A stretch of 64,000 bases of DNA, from NCBI GenBank assembly GCA_019359615.1, contig JAHHHA010000002.1:186001-250000 (forward strand), read 5' to 3'. The stretch is from Cyanosarcina radialis HA8281-LM2. Its GTDB lineage: Bacteria > Cyanobacteriota > Cyanobacteriia > Cyanobacteriales > CCAP-1448. The translations under genes were made by a program, and so were the position numbers. Shown here in pieces: positions 8,020-17,504 of the stretch. A model generated the notes under the pieces. The model was not told the DNA's origin. It was given only the letters and a program-made list of their open reading frames with translations, and made no database searches. Positions within the stretch are counted from its first letter, which is position 1, and every line of letters starts with the position of its first letter.

Positions 8020-9645
8020 ATGTCCACCGAACTCCAGTCTGAATTGCAACAAGCGGTCGAACGTCGGCGCAATTTCGCGATTATTTCTCACCCCGATGCC
8101 GGGAAAACCACGCTGACGGAAAAACTCTTGCTCTATGGGGGGGCAATTCACGAAGCGGGGGCGGTGAAGGCGAGGCGGGCGCAGCGCAAAGCGACCTCAG
8201 ACTGGATGGAAATGGAAAAGCAAAGGGGGATTTCGATTACCTCAACGGTGTTGCAATTCGGCTATCGGGGTTGCCAAGTCAATTTACTCGATACTCCCGG
8301 ACACCAAGATTTTAGTGAGGATACCTACCGCACTCTGGCAGCGGCTGACAATGCGGTGATGTTAATCGATGCGGCGAAGGGTTTGGAACCGCAAACTAGA
8401 AAGCTGTTTGAAGTCTGCCGGATGAGGGGTTTGCCGATATTTACCTTTGTCAACAAACTCGATCGCCCCGGACGCGAACCTTTAGAACTGCTAGACGAAA
8501 TCGAGCAAGAATTAGGTTTGCAGACTTACGCGGTCAACTGGCCTATCGGGATGGGCGATCGCTTTAAAGGAGTGTTCGATCGCCACGCACAACAAATTCA
8601 CTTGTTTGAACGCAGCGCCCACGGTAGTCGGGCGGCGATCGATACCGTTGTCGATTTAGGAGATGCCCGAATCGAAGAATTGTTAGAACGAGATCTTTAC
8701 TATCAGTTCAAAGAAGAATTGGAACTCCTGCAAGGGGTGGGATCGGAATTCGATCTAGAACTAGTCCATCAAGGGAAACTGACTCCAGTGTTTTTCGGCA
8801 GTGCCATGACTAACTTTGGAGTAGAACTGTTTCTCAATTCATTTTTAGAATATGCCCTCAAACCAACTCCCCGCGCGTCTTCTATGGGGGAAATATCGCC
8901 GGATTATGAGGAATTTTCGGGTTTTGTCTTCAAACTGCAAGCCAATATGGACCCGAAACATCGCGATCGCATTGCTTTCGTGCGCGTCTGTACGGGCAAG
9001 TTTGAAAAAGATATGACCGTCAATCATGCCCGCAGCGGCAAAAGCATCCGGCTCTCTAGACCGCAGAAACTCTTTGCCCAAGACCGAGAATCGATCGAAG
9101 AAGCGTATCCTGGCGATGTAATTGGCTTGAACAATCCAGGGGTATTTGCGATCGGCGATACGATTTACACCGGGCAAAAGCTGGAGTATGAAGGCATTCC
9201 TTGCTTCTCTCCAGAAATGTTTGCCTATTTAAAGAACCCCAATCCTTCTAAATTCAAACAATTTCACAAAGGAGTTTCCCAGTTACAGGAAGAGGGGGCG
9301 GTACAGATCGTCTATTCCACCGACGAGTCGAAACGCGATCCCATTCTCGCCGCTGTCGGCCAGTTGCAATTTGAGGTGGTACAGTTCCGTTTGCTCAACG
9401 AGTATGGAGTGGAAACCCTGCTAGAGACTTTACCCTATGCGGTGGCCCGCTGGGTGGCTGGTGGGTGGTCGGCTTTGCAGCAGGCGGGGCGGCTGTTCAA
9501 CACCGCCACGGTGAAGGATAGCTGGGGTCGTCCGGTGCTGTTGTTTAAGAACGAATGGAACTTGCAGCAGGTGCAAGAAGACCATCCAGAGTTGCAGTTG
9601 AACGCGATCGCTCCTGTAGTTAGCGGCTTAGAAACTTCGGTCTGA
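8020..9645 (+). CDS. prfC: Peptide chain release factor 3
   Basis: A translational GTPase that removes RF1/RF2 from the ribosome after peptide release. From the ATG at 8020 (a TTG at 7990 would add 10 residues) it is 541 residues, close to the family norm. Motifs: P-loop HPDAGKTT at about residues 25-32, switch [18 protein letters not shown], and NKLDRPGR for guanine recognition. The C-terminal RF3 domain contains [16 protein letters not shown] and [14 protein letters not shown]. It is monocistronic; the gap behind it holds repeats and then a strong terminator about 330 bases on. Confidence 0.95.
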   Translation: MSTELQSELQQAVERRRNFAIISHPDAGKTTLTEKLLLYGGAIHEAGAVKARRAQRKATSDWMEMEKQRGISITSTVLQFGYRGCQVNLLDTPGHQDFSEDTYRTLAAADNAVMLIDAAKGLEPQTRKLFEVCRMRGLPIFTFVNKLDRPGREPLELLDEIEQELGLQTYAVNWPIGMGDRFKGVFDRHAQQIHLFERSAHGSRAAIDTVVDLGDARIEELLERDLYYQFKEELELLQGVGSEFDLELVHQGKLTPVFFGSAMTNFGVELFLNSFLEYALKPTPRASSMGEISPDYEEFSGFVFKLQANMDPKHRDRIAFVRVCTGKFEKDMTVNHARSGKSIRLSRPQKLFAQDRESIEEAYPGDVIGLNNPGVFAIGDTIYTGQKLEYEGIPCFSPEMFAYLKNPNPSKFKQFHKGVSQLQEEGAVQIVYSTDESKRDPILAAVGQLQFEVVQFRLLNEYGVETLLETLPYAVARWVAGGWSALQQAGRLFNTATVKDSWGRPVLLFKNEWNLQQVQEDHPELQLNAIAPVVSGLETSV

Positions 9646-9654
9646 CGAATGCCC

Positions 9655-9785
9655 TCACCCTAAATCCCTCTCCCACCTCACCCTGCCCTCTCCTACAAGG
9701 AGAGGGTAAAGGAAGTTTCTTTTGGTTAGAGGGACTTTAACTCCGGCTCCCCTTCTCCCTGGGGAGAAGGGGTTGGGGGATGAGG
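9655..9785. repeat. CCCTCACCC / GGAGAGGG intergenic repeat pair
   Basis: Two copies of a widespread cyanobacterial repeat (ccctctcctacaaggagaggg; ccccttctccctggggagaaggggttggggg) sit just after prfC. The same family occurs at about 23150-23190, 27461-27500, 43310-43350 and 50610-50660. It has no coding content. Confidence 0.7.
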
Positions 9786-9842
9786 GTTAGTGAAGATAAT
9801 GTAAAGAAATATTGCAGCGATCGAAAATCTTTGTTACATTTG

Positions 9843-10005
9843 TTTACAGGAAGTCGATCCTAGCTAGGATTTTTCGACCCTTCGCTTCGATCGAGGGCAT
9901 TCATTTTGGCTAGTTATCCGACCTTGCCTAAGCCTTTGGGCATTAGGTTCTCTTCCTCCCAACACAGCAAACTCAAACCAGCTAACCCCATTAGCTGGTT
10001 TTTTT
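9843..10005 (+). ncRNA. Candidate small RNA ending in a strong terminator
   Basis: This stretch lies in a 600-base gap between prfC and mscS. A possible promoter (TTTACA, 16 bases, TAGGAT at 9843-9870) is followed by a hairpin (CCTAAGCC/loop/GGGCATTAGG near 9930-9952). Next comes a C/U-rich unpaired stretch (TTCTCTTCCTCCCAACACAG) and finally the perfect terminator at 9975-10005. Hairpin, C/U-rich single strand, terminator is the layout of the cyanobacterial RNA Yfr1, but the invariant Yfr1 core (ACUCCUCACAC) is not exactly present. It may instead be the long 3' tail of prfC. Confidence 0.3.
9975..10005 (+). terminator. Strong rho-independent terminator
   Basis: A perfect 11-bp stem (AAACCAGCTAA/TTAGCTGGTTT) with a CCCCA loop, followed by further Ts. 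It closes either the candidate small RNA or the long prfC transcript, and insulates mscS. Confidence 0.85.
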
Positions 10006-10244
10006 GTCAAGTAGGTTGGCGATCTCAATTTTTCCTTTAACAGTTATTTTAAAGACAAAAAATCGAGCAACTTTGATGCAGTATAAATTTGAGGTGTTGG
10101 CGATTCAAAATCTTAAATTAAAGTTAATAATTGAGGTCAAGAGTATTGATTGACATCAATCGTGTTGGTATGTGAATATCCTAGCCAAAGCCATAAAACA
10201 AAGCTAATGCTGGTTTTTTTTGCGAAATAGGAACTAGAAAACAT

Positions 10245-11138
10245 ATGAATACCCAAGAGATCGCGAACTCGGCTTTTGAGCCAATACCATTCTTGCTTCA
10301 GATACCTGCAACCCCTAGCAACTTTCAGGGAATTATCGACACGGTTTTGAAGGTCGTTACCGAAGTCGGACTCAAGATTGTTGGTGCAATTGTTTTGTGG
10401 TTTGTCGGTCGGTGGTTGATCCAATTAGCACTGCGCTTAATGTCCCGCGCTCTTAGAAGCAAAGCGATCGATCCGACTCTTTTGACTTACCTGAAATCGA
10501 CGATCGCCGTCACCCTAAATGTGATTTTGGTGGTGGCGATCTTAGGGTTTTTCGGGATTGAAACCACTTCATTTGCAGCTTTGTTAGCAGCCGCTGGTAT
10601 CGCTATCGGGGCCGCTTGGAGCGGACTGCTGGCCAACTTTGCCGCTGGTGCCTTCTTGATTATCCTCAGACCGTTTAAAGTCGGCGATTTTATTTGCGGC
10701 GGAGGCGTGACGGGGACGGTAAAAGAAATCGGTCTATTTGTAACCGCGATCGATACGCCAGACAACGTTCTCACCTTTGTCGGTAACAACAAACTATTTG
10801 CCGATAACATTCAAAACTTCTCTGCTAACCCTTATCGCCGGGTGGAATTGGTAGCACAACTCGATCGCACGGCCGACCATCAAGCGGCTATAGAGTTATT
10901 AAAACAGAAGTTGAGAACTATTCCTAACGTGCTTGGCGATCCAGCCCCAGACGTGGAAATCCTAGAGTTTAATCTGGTCGGCCCAGTGCTAGCGGTGCGC
11001 CCCTACTGCAACAACGATCATTACTGGCAGGTTTATTTCGATACCAACCGCTTAATCCGCGAATCGTTTGGTGAGGCTGGTTTCCCTGCACCCGAACAGC
11101 GTTACGCTATTCGTAACGAAGCTGCTATGGCTCTTTAA
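10245..11138 (+). CDS. MscS-family mechanosensitive channel
   Basis: 297 residues; a small-conductance mechanosensitive channel of the inner membrane that vents solutes under hypo-osmotic shock. Three membrane helices are seen at about residues 42-65, 86-106 and 112-140. The pore-lining TM3 is AALLAAAGIAIGAAWSGLLA, with the Ala/Gly packing typical of MscS. The beta domain starts at FKVGDFICGGGVTGTVKEI, then the C-terminal alpha/beta domain (ERYAIR-like end). ATG 10245 is well placed. Monocistronic, with the gene upstream separated by a terminator. Confidence 0.9.
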   Translation: MNTQEIANSAFEPIPFLLQIPATPSNFQGIIDTVLKVVTEVGLKIVGAIVLWFVGRWLIQLALRLMSRALRSKAIDPTLLTYLKSTIAVTLNVILVVAILGFFGIETTSFAALLAAAGIAIGAAWSGLLANFAAGAFLIILRPFKVGDFICGGGVTGTVKEIGLFVTAIDTPDNVLTFVGNNKLFADNIQNFSANPYRRVELVAQLDRTADHQAAIELLKQKLRTIPNVLGDPAPDVEILEFNLVGPVLAVRPYCNNDHYWQVYFDTNRLIRESFGEAGFPAPEQRYAIRNEAAMAL

Positions 11139-11447
11139 TGCTATACGCCGAGCCTTCATTGGCTGCAACTTTAGGTAGGTATACCCCAAATTTCGTGAAA
11201 TCGAGCATCTAGTTTTCGTGTAGAGTTCGATCGATACTAGAGGCGATGATGCTCGATCGAATTAATCGATTTGTCGGTGGCGTTAGCCTGTGCGTTAGCA
11301 CGTATCGTTATCATCTTTGGCTCCTGCCTAATTCTCTATTATGGCTGGGTTCGTTGGGTTTCCTGTCGCCAACCCAACCGACAATCCACACTTCTTAAAA
11401 AGACGTTGCATGCAACGTCTCTACATTCTGAACTTCTGAACTCCTCA
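11139..11447. repeat. Intergenic region with NIL-gene remnant and repeats
   Basis: No intact gene. Positions 11252-11340 match, with small changes and one insertion, the start of the NIL-domain gene and its leader at 14532-14600: cgatcgaatt, cgatttgtcg, then the shared tatcatctttggctcct block. A GTTGGGTT hairpin and a perfect 20-bp palindrome (AGACGTTGCATGCAACGTCT, 11401-11420) follow, then 'gaactcctga' units, as in the gap after the second cysW. Confidence 0.65.
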
Positions 11448-12281
11448 TTATTCCACATCTTTAATCTGGGTTTTACGTTCGACTATTTCTTTCAAAACTA
11501 GGGTAACTAATGCCAACCCAGCTAGCACGACAGAGGCAGAAAATGCGGCTTGGCTTTCATATGCTTTGTAAGCATCTTCAACAAATAATGGTAAAGTTTG
11601 AGTTTTGCCAATAATGTTGCCAGAAACCACTGATACAGCCCCAAATTCACCCATGACTCTGGCATTAGTTAAAATTAAGCCATAAAGCAGTCCCCAACGA
11701 ATTGTGGGTAGGGTGACGCTCCAGAAGATTTGCCAATCGGTAGCTCCTAAAGTTTTGGCAGCTTCTTCTTGGTCTGTACCAGCTTCTTCTAATACGGGTA
11801 TCACTTCGCGAGCGATGAATGGCATGGTAATAAAAGCACTGGCAAATATCATTGCTGGTAAGGCAAAAACTATTTTGATATTGACAGCTTCAAGAAAGCG
11901 CCCAAACCAGCCGTTTAATCCGTAAAGCAAGACAATCATTAAGCCAGTGACGACTGGAGAAACGGCAAAAGGAATGTCTAAGATGCTAATTAATAAAGTT
12001 CTGCCAGGAAATTGATTTCGAGCAATTACCCAAGCCGCACACAATCCGAATACAGTGTTGATGGGAACAACAATTAGGGCAATAATAACTGTGAGTCTGG
12101 CAGCACTGAGAAAAGCAGGTTCCGTCAGGTGGTGGAAAAATGCCCCTAACCCAAATTTAAAGGCTTGTAAAAAGACGTTGAGGGCAGGAAGAAAAAGAAC
12201 TAGGGCTAAGTAGGCGATCGCTCCACCAATTAAAACTAATTTTACCCAAACTTTCTCCTCGGTTGCGGTCTTAGGTTTCAT
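11448..12281 (-). CDS. cysW: Sulfate ABC transporter permease CysW (copy 1)
   Basis: 277 residues with six predicted membrane helices; one of the two channel subunits of the sulfate/thiosulfate importer. The EAA loop that contacts the CysA ATPase is [16 protein letters not shown] around residue 170, after [19 protein letters not shown]. Its start overlaps the end of cysT by 11 bases, so the pair is translationally coupled. It is closely similar to the second cysW at 14698-15621. No cysA gene lies within the window, so the ATPase must be encoded elsewhere. Confidence 0.93.
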   Translation of the reverse strand: MKPKTATEEKVWVKLVLIGGAIAYLALVLFLPALNVFLQAFKFGLGAFFHHLTEPAFLSAARLTVIIALIVVPINTVFGLCAAWVIARNQFPGRTLLISILDIPFAVSPVVTGLMIVLLYGLNGWFGRFLEAVNIKIVFALPAMIFASAFITMPFIAREVIPVLEEAGTDQEEAAKTLGATDWQIFWSVTLPTIRWGLLYGLILTNARVMGEFGAVSVVSGNIIGKTQTLPLFVEDAYKAYESQAAFSASVVLAGLALVTLVLKEIVERKTQIKDVE

Positions 12282-13131
12282 ATTTCTTGCCCCAGGCTTG
12301 CAGCAGATTGATTACTAACAAGATTAACAGCGATATCGCCAGCAAAACTGTACCGATTACTGTTGCTCCTGAATAATCGTACTGCTCTAACCTTTGGATG
12401 ATCAATACTGAAGCGATCAAGTCCTTGAAGGGAATGTTAGAAGCGACAATTACTACAGAACCGTATTCCCCAACTGCCCGCGCAAATCCTAAAGCTACCC
12501 CGGTTAAGAGGGCTGGAACTAAAGGCGGCAAAATTACCCGCCAGAAAGTTTGCCAATGAGAAGCGCCTAGACTCCAAGCGGCTTCTTCGATATCTTTTTC
12601 CATTTCTTGCAAGACTGGTTGCAAGGTGCGCACCACAAAAGGCAAGGTGATAAATATCATCGCCATGCCTACGCCTAAGCGGGTAAATGCAACTTTGATT
12701 CCTAATGGTGCTAGTAAAGAACCGATCCAACCATTTTCGCTGTAAACTGTGGCTAAAGTTAAGCCCGCTACTGCTGTTGGTAAGGCAAATGGCAGATCGA
12801 TCGCGGCATCGATAAAGCGTTTGAAGGGAAAGTCGTATCTGACTAATACCCAAGCGACTAAAACGCCAAAAACTCCATTGATTAAGGCGGCAACTAGGGC
12901 GGTAACAAAGGTGATTTCGTAGGTAGAAAGAGCGACGGGCGTAGTAGCTATTCTCCAAAAATCGCTGGGCTTTTCGGTGCTAGCTTTAGCGAGCAGAGCA
13001 GCTACTGGGAGTAGTAGCATGATGGTTAAATATCCCAAGGTGATGCGCCACGGTAATGAGACTTGAGAGATTTTGGCTAGCAACGATTTGGGTTTGGAAA
13101 TTGGCGATCGATTAATGGTTGTTGATGACAT
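12271..13131 (-). CDS. cysT: Sulfate ABC transporter permease CysT (CysU)
   Basis: 286 residues, six membrane helices, partner of CysW in the sulfate channel. The EAA loop reads [22 protein letters not shown]. The conserved [14 protein letters not shown] and [20 protein letters not shown] segments identify it as CysT rather than CysW. It is the only cysT in the locus although cysW and sbpA are doubled. It lies 106 bases downstream of sbpA copy 1; that gap holds a repeat (acgcaaagg units and cgctgcgcgaacgc) rather than a gene. Confidence 0.93.
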   Translation of the reverse strand: MSSTTINRSPISKPKSLLAKISQVSLPWRITLGYLTIMLLLPVAALLAKASTEKPSDFWRIATTPVALSTYEITFVTALVAALINGVFGVLVAWVLVRYDFPFKRFIDAAIDLPFALPTAVAGLTLATVYSENGWIGSLLAPLGIKVAFTRLGVGMAMIFITLPFVVRTLQPVLQEMEKDIEEAAWSLGASHWQTFWRVILPPLVPALLTGVALGFARAVGEYGSVVIVASNIPFKDLIASVLIIQRLEQYDYSGATVIGTVLLAISLLILLVINLLQAWGKKYET

Positions 13132-13237
13132 TATTTTTTAACGCAAAGGGACGCAAAGGTATGTCTGGCGACACGCTGCGCGAACGCAGAGAGAGTTTTT
13201 TGAGTTGAGTTTTGGAGGGGGATCGAGATTAAATTAT

Positions 13238-14269
13238 CTAACTTTTACCAATTGCGGATTGAATGCGATCGAAGATGGCTTCGTCGGCGAAAAACTGCTT
13301 TTGAATTTTATCCCAACCTCCTAAATCTTTAGCGGTAAATAACGTTTTGATGGGAGGGTATTGGGCGGTTACTTCTTTCGCTACGGTAGGATCGACCGGG
13401 CGAAATCCAACTTTGGCAAATTCTCTTTGAGCTTCGGGTGTAAACAGGAATTGTACGAAAGCTTCTGCTACTTCTCGATTGCGGTGTTTATCGACATTTT
13501 TATCGACTACAGCAATGGGGTTTTGGATCGAGATGTTAACTTCTGGTACTGTGTAGGGTAACTTTTCACCGCGCAAGCCAGCTAGAATTACTTCATTTTC
13601 GTAGTTAATTAATACGTCTCCCTGTTCTTGATTGAAAAAGACATCGCTAGATTCGCGAGCATCTCTGGGTAGTACGGGGGCATTTTTAAATACTTGAGTG
13701 GTAAATTCTAGGGCTTTATCTTCGTTACCCCCGGTTTGGGTAATCGAACCCCATAAAGCTAAAAAATTCCACCTCGCACCTCCAGAAGTTTTGGGGTTGG
13801 CGGTAATCAATTTGACTCCATCTCTGGTTAAATCTTCCCAGGTTTTGATGTTTTTAGGGTTGCCTTCGCGGGTAACTAAAGCAGCTACAGATTGATGAGC
13901 TATGGCTCCATTAGGAGCTTCTTTTTCCCATCCCGGTTGGATTAATCCCGCTTTCTCAATTTTTTTGACATCTAATGCTAAAGATAAGTCAACGACATCA
14001 GCATCTAATCCGTCGATGACGGCGCGAGTTTGAGCGCCAGAGCCGCTGTAGCTTTGAGCGATCTCGACAATTTGCTGGTGTTGTTGTTCCCAAGCCTGGG
14101 TAAACTTAGGGATAATTTGCTCGTAAGCTGCCCTGGTTACAGCAAAAGAAACTAATGTTAGCTCTACTCGATCGCGTCCGTTAACTATGTTACAAGCTGC
14201 GATCGCTACACTCAAAATTACTGCCGTTAAACACCAGGAAATCCATCTTTTTAACGCTCTACCAGCCAT
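13238..14269 (-). CDS. sbpA: Sulfate-binding periplasmic lipoprotein (copy 1)
   Basis: Periplasmic sulfate-binding protein of the ABC importer. I choose ATG 14269 (MAGRALKRWISW...), which opens directly into a lipoprotein signal peptide ending AIAAC; an upstream in-frame ATG at 14305 would add 12 residues and increase the overlap. Family motifs: ELTLVSFAVTRAAYEQIIP, YSGSGAQTRAVIDGLDADVV, NPKTSGGARWNFLALWG and NEVILAGLRG. With this start it overlaps the NIL gene upstream by 11 bases, indicating coupling. It is paralogous to the second copy at 16419-17504. Confidence 0.93.
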   Translation of the reverse strand: MAGRALKRWISWCLTAVILSVAIAACNIVNGRDRVELTLVSFAVTRAAYEQIIPKFTQAWEQQHQQIVEIAQSYSGSGAQTRAVIDGLDADVVDLSLALDVKKIEKAGLIQPGWEKEAPNGAIAHQSVAALVTREGNPKNIKTWEDLTRDGVKLITANPKTSGGARWNFLALWGSITQTGGNEDKALEFTTQVFKNAPVLPRDARESSDVFFNQEQGDVLINYENEVILAGLRGEKLPYTVPEVNISIQNPIAVVDKNVDKHRNREVAEAFVQFLFTPEAQREFAKVGFRPVDPTVAKEVTAQYPPIKTLFTAKDLGGWDKIQKQFFADEAIFDRIQSAIGKS

Positions 14270-14567
14270 CTTGTTCGGTATCGGATCGACTCCAAATTTC
14301 CACATCGAGTTCGTTTAAGTAAGTTAAGGCACTTTGAATTTGCGGTTGCGTGCCTTGAAGTTCGAGGTTAAACCAGCCGTCATCGCGGGCGTTCGATCCT
14401 AACAAGGCCGCAGCAATATTTACTGTAACACCGTACTCAGAAATGAGTCGCGAAATCACTGGCTCTTCATGAAATGTTTTGGGAATGCGGATTTTAATTT
14501 GAGCTTGAGTTGGCCTGTTAACTCCTAGCTCTTCGATCGAATTTGTCGATTTGTCGATCGCCATCAT
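14259..14567 (-). CDS. NIL-domain protein
   Basis: 102 residues. Residues about 22-97 form one NIL domain (ferredoxin-like fold, named for its N-I-L motif and first noted at the end of MetN-type ABC ATPases). Seen here are KIRIPKTFHEEPVISRLISEYGVTVNI and DDGWFNLELQGTQPQIQSALTYL. Such domains bind small ligands and can regulate transport. Stand-alone NIL genes next to sulfate permease genes are known in cyanobacteria, which fits a regulatory role in sulfate uptake (inference). It overlaps sbpA by 11 bases. Start: ATG 14567, or the adjacent Met2. Confidence 0.8.
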   Translation of the reverse strand: MMAIDKSTNSIEELGVNRPTQAQIKIRIPKTFHEEPVISRLISEYGVTVNIAAALLGSNARDDGWFNLELQGTQPQIQSALTYLNELDVEIWSRSDTEQDGW

Positions 14568-14569
14568 CT

Positions 14570-14697
14570 TTGGCTCCTATTCAATAATCTATCAGGGTTG
14601 GGTTAGGGTTAGTTGGGTTTCCTCTCGTCAACCCAACCTACACTTGTGAAATCCTGTATTCTGAACTCCTGAACTCCTGAACTTCTGAACTCCTTTT
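14570..14697. repeat. REP hairpin and 'gaactcctga' array between cysW copy 2 and NIL gene
   Basis: The GTTGGGTT hairpin family (14596-14642) is followed by a run of TGAACTCC/TGAACTTC octamers (14660-14696) ending at the cysW stop codon. The same order of elements follows cysW copy 1, supporting a common origin of the two blocks. Confidence 0.65.
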
Positions 14698-15621
14698 TTA
14701 TTCCACATCTGCGATCTTGGTTTTACGTTCTACGATCTCCCTCAAAACTAGGGTAACTAATGCTAAACCAGCTAGCAGTACAGCGGCAGAAAATGCTGCC
14801 TGAGTCTGATACTGCTTGTAGGCATCTTCGACAAATAAGGGCAAGGTTTGGGTTGAGCCAGCAATGTTGCCAGAGACAACCGATACCGCGCCAAATTCCC
14901 CCATCACTCTAGCGTTGGTTAAAATTACGCCGTACAGCAAGCCCCAACGGATAGTAGGTAGGGTGACGCGCCAAAAGATTTGCCAGTCACTAGCACCTAA
15001 AGTCTTGGCTGCTTCTTCTTGGTCCCTACCAGCTTCTTCTAAAACTGGAATTACTTCGCGGGCCACGAACGGCATACTGATAAAAGCACTCGCTAGTACC
15101 ATGGCTGGCATGGCAAAAACAACTTTGATATTTGCCGATTGCAGTAGCGAGCCAAACCATCCTTGCCGTCCGTAAAGTAACATAATCATCAATCCTGCTA
15201 CTACCGGAGAGACAGCAAAGGGAACATCTAAAAGACTGTTAAGAAATGCTCGCCCGCGAAATTGATGCCTAGCAATTACCCAAGCAGCACACAGTCCAAA
15301 TACTGTATTAAGCGGCACGACAATTAACGCAATTATTACAGTTAAGGTGGCCGCGTGAAGAAAATCTGGTTGTGTCAGGTTGCGAAAGAAAGGCTCGATT
15401 CCTCCTTGAAAAGCTTGAGCGAAGACGTTGAGAGCGGGGATAAATAATGCTATGCTTAAGTAAGCGATCGCCACGCCAATCAAAAGTCTTTTTACTAGCT
15501 CGGGCCAAATTCTTTTGAGCCACATCCGCACTGGTTCTAATGCTGCTGGCAGACCTCTCCAAAGTCTTTTTAGCTGCATTAAAATCCGCCGCAATACTAC
15601 CGTCGCCCGATTAGAATTCAT
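14698..15621 (-). CDS. cysW: Sulfate ABC transporter permease CysW (copy 2)
   Basis: 307 residues; a close paralogue of the cysW at 11448-12281, with an extra basic N-terminal extension of about 28 residues (RATVVLRRILMQLKRLWRG). Six membrane helices and the EAA loop [21 protein letters not shown] are intact, so it should be functional. It sits between the membrane-anchored NIL gene (33 bases upstream) and the soluble NIL gene. Because only one cysT is present, the two CysW proteins presumably compete for it or form alternative permeases; this is inference. Confidence 0.92.
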   Translation of the reverse strand: MNSNRATVVLRRILMQLKRLWRGLPAALEPVRMWLKRIWPELVKRLLIGVAIAYLSIALFIPALNVFAQAFQGGIEPFFRNLTQPDFLHAATLTVIIALIVVPLNTVFGLCAAWVIARHQFRGRAFLNSLLDVPFAVSPVVAGLMIMLLYGRQGWFGSLLQSANIKVVFAMPAMVLASAFISMPFVAREVIPVLEEAGRDQEEAAKTLGASDWQIFWRVTLPTIRWGLLYGVILTNARVMGEFGAVSVVSGNIAGSTQTLPLFVEDAYKQYQTQAAFSAAVLLAGLALVTLVLREIVERKTKIADVE

Positions 15622-15654
15622 AGCACTGTACCTATTTAACCTCTAAATTCCTCA

Positions 15655-16212
15655 TTAAAAACACCAGATTCTTACCTGCCTTTGCCGAAGATAGCTAAAA
15701 GCGAATTTAATTTGTTCGACAGTGCCATATAGTTCTAGATCGAACCACCCATCTTTGAGATTGCTATCAGTCAATATTGCCTCGGTAATGTTAAAAGTTA
15801 AACCATAATCTGAAGTCAGACAGGAAATGACTGGTTCTCGAACATAACGATGAGGAATCTGAATTTTAATTCGCGTTTTTACCCATTCTTTTGTCTGAAG
15901 TTTGTCAGCCAGAAGGGTAGTAAAACTGCTACTTGCTTGAGTAGTAGGCGATAGATCTGCTTCTCGACAGAGCTTTTCTCGATCGTCGAATAGATACTCA
16001 TTATCTTCGTCCCAGTAAAAATTACTAAACCACTCTCGGATGAGCCAAAACGGCAACCAAATTGGTAAAGCCAAACCAGCTAATAGAAGTTTTTTACGAG
16101 AAAAATTCTGGACTTCCGTTTGTGGGGTTAAACTCCCGAACAAAATCAAAGAGCAACTCAAACCGAAAACTGTATAGCTGGCCAGCAGAGAAATAGCTAA
16201 AATTGCAGTCAT
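15655..16212 (-). CDS. Membrane-anchored NIL-domain protein
   Basis: 185 residues. Two hydrophobic helices (about residues 3-27 and 44-62) are followed by an acidic linker and a C-terminal NIL domain from about 113: KTRIKIQIPHRYVREPVISCLTSDYGLTFNI, then DGWFDLELYGTVEQIKFAFSYL. This is the same domain as in the 102-residue protein, fused to a membrane anchor. It lies between sbpA copy 2 and cysW copy 2 on the same strand, so it probably acts with the sulfate permease at the membrane. Exact function unknown. Confidence 0.75.
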   Translation of the reverse strand: MTAILAISLLASYTVFGLSCSLILFGSLTPQTEVQNFSRKKLLLAGLALPIWLPFWLIREWFSNFYWDEDNEYLFDDREKLCREADLSPTTQASSSFTTLLADKLQTKEWVKTRIKIQIPHRYVREPVISCLTSDYGLTFNITEAILTDSNLKDGWFDLELYGTVEQIKFAFSYLRQRQVRIWCF

Positions 16213-16418
16213 CGCTAACTCTTTTTACTATTTGTTGAGTGTAAATAATGGCGATCGCTTAAAGTTATTAAGTGAGAAAACAAAGTCTTGAGAGTAGATT
16301 CGATCGAAGAATGATGAATGAAGAAAAACTGATGTTGGCGTTGGGTTTTGCTACCGCTCGACCCAAGCAACATTACGAGCTATGTCTCTGTAGACGATCG
16401 AAGAGAATTGGGATGACA

Positions 16419-17504
16419 TCAACTAGACTGCATTTTGTCAAAAATTGCCCCGTCATCAAAGAATTTCTTTTGGATTTCATCCCAACCGCCCAACTCTTGA
16501 GCCGTAAAAAGAGTTTTTATTGGGGGATACTGGCTAGCAACTTCTTCTCCTACGGTAGGATCTACCGATCGAAATCCAACTTTGGCAAATTCTCGTTGAG
16601 CTTCTGGAGTAAATAGAAACTTGACAAAGGCTTCTGCTATCTCTCTGGTTTTGTGTTTATCGACGTTGGTATCGACTATAGCTACCGGATTGTCGATCGA
16701 GATATTGACTTCAGGAATGACGTAAGGTAATTTCTCGCCATTAAGCCCCGCTAGAATTACCTCATTTTCATAGTTGATTAAAACATCTCCCTGTTGTTGC
16801 TTGAAAAAGACATCGCTGGCTTCGCGAGCATCTTTAGGCAGCACGGGGACATTTTTGAAAACTTTAGCAGTAAGTTCTTGGGCTTGAGCATCGTTACCGC
16901 CAGTTTGAGTCACCGAACCCCAGATCCCCAAGAAATTCCAGCGAGCGCCACCAGAGGTTTTAGGGTTAGCTGTAATTACCTTGACACCATCTTTAGCTAA
17001 ATCTCCCCAAGTTTTAATTCCCTTGGGATTGCCTGGGCGCGTTACTAAAGCTGCTACTGACTTAGTAACAATTGCTCCATTGGGGGCTTCTTTTTCCCAA
17101 CCTGGTTGAATCAACCCAGCTTTCTCAATTTTTTTGGTATCTAGGGCTAAAGCTAAAGCTACTACATCAGCTTCTAGTCCATCAATGACAGCGCGGGCTT
17201 GAGAACCAGATCCGCCATAGCTTTGTTTGAACGTAACGTTTTGGTTGCGTTCTTGTTTCCATTTGGCAGCAAACTGAGGAATGATTTTCTCGTAGGCAGC
17301 GCGAGTAACGGCATAGGAAACCAGCGTTACCTCAGCATCGCCACCTCCAGCGGCATTAGAGCTAGAACTAGAATTTCCCCCAGAGCAAGAGGCGATTGCC
17401 GCGCTCAAAATTACTCCCACCACAAACAATGAAACAAACTTCCTCAGATGCCTGAATTTCAAGCTCGCAGCGATTACCTGCCTGACTTTTCCCCACGAAT
17501 ACAT
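16419..17504 (-). CDS. sbpA: Sulfate-binding periplasmic lipoprotein (copy 2)
   Basis: 361 residues; first gene of the sulfate locus. The N-terminus is a lipoprotein signal with lipobox AIASC and a following Gly/Ser/Asn linker. Core motifs match copy 1 closely: EVTLVSYAVTRAAYEKIIP, YGGSGSQARAVIDGLEADVV, NPKTSGGARWNFLGIWG. It ends slightly earlier than copy 1 (QSS). The 206-base gap to the NIL gene downstream holds no gene. The 181 bases between this start and mnmE, which diverges from it, must contain both promoters. Confidence 0.93.
   Translation of the reverse strand: MYSWGKVRQVIAASLKFRHLRKFVSLFVVGVILSAAIASCSGGNSSSSSNAAGGGDAEVTLVSYAVTRAAYEKIIPQFAAKWKQERNQNVTFKQSYGGSGSQARAVIDGLEADVVALALALDTKKIEKAGLIQPGWEKEAPNGAIVTKSVAALVTRPGNPKGIKTWGDLAKDGVKVITANPKTSGGARWNFLGIWGSVTQTGGNDAQAQELTAKVFKNVPVLPKDAREASDVFFKQQQGDVLINYENEVILAGLNGEKLPYVIPEVNISIDNPVAIVDTNVDKHKTREIAEAFVKFLFTPEAQREFAKVGFRSVDPTVGEEVASQYPPIKTLFTAQELGGWDEIQKKFFDDGAIFDKMQSS

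Noticed and set aside
9910-9985. Yfr1 small RNA
   Set aside because: The strictly conserved core ACUCCUCACAC is not present exactly, so only a generic small-RNA candidate is reported.
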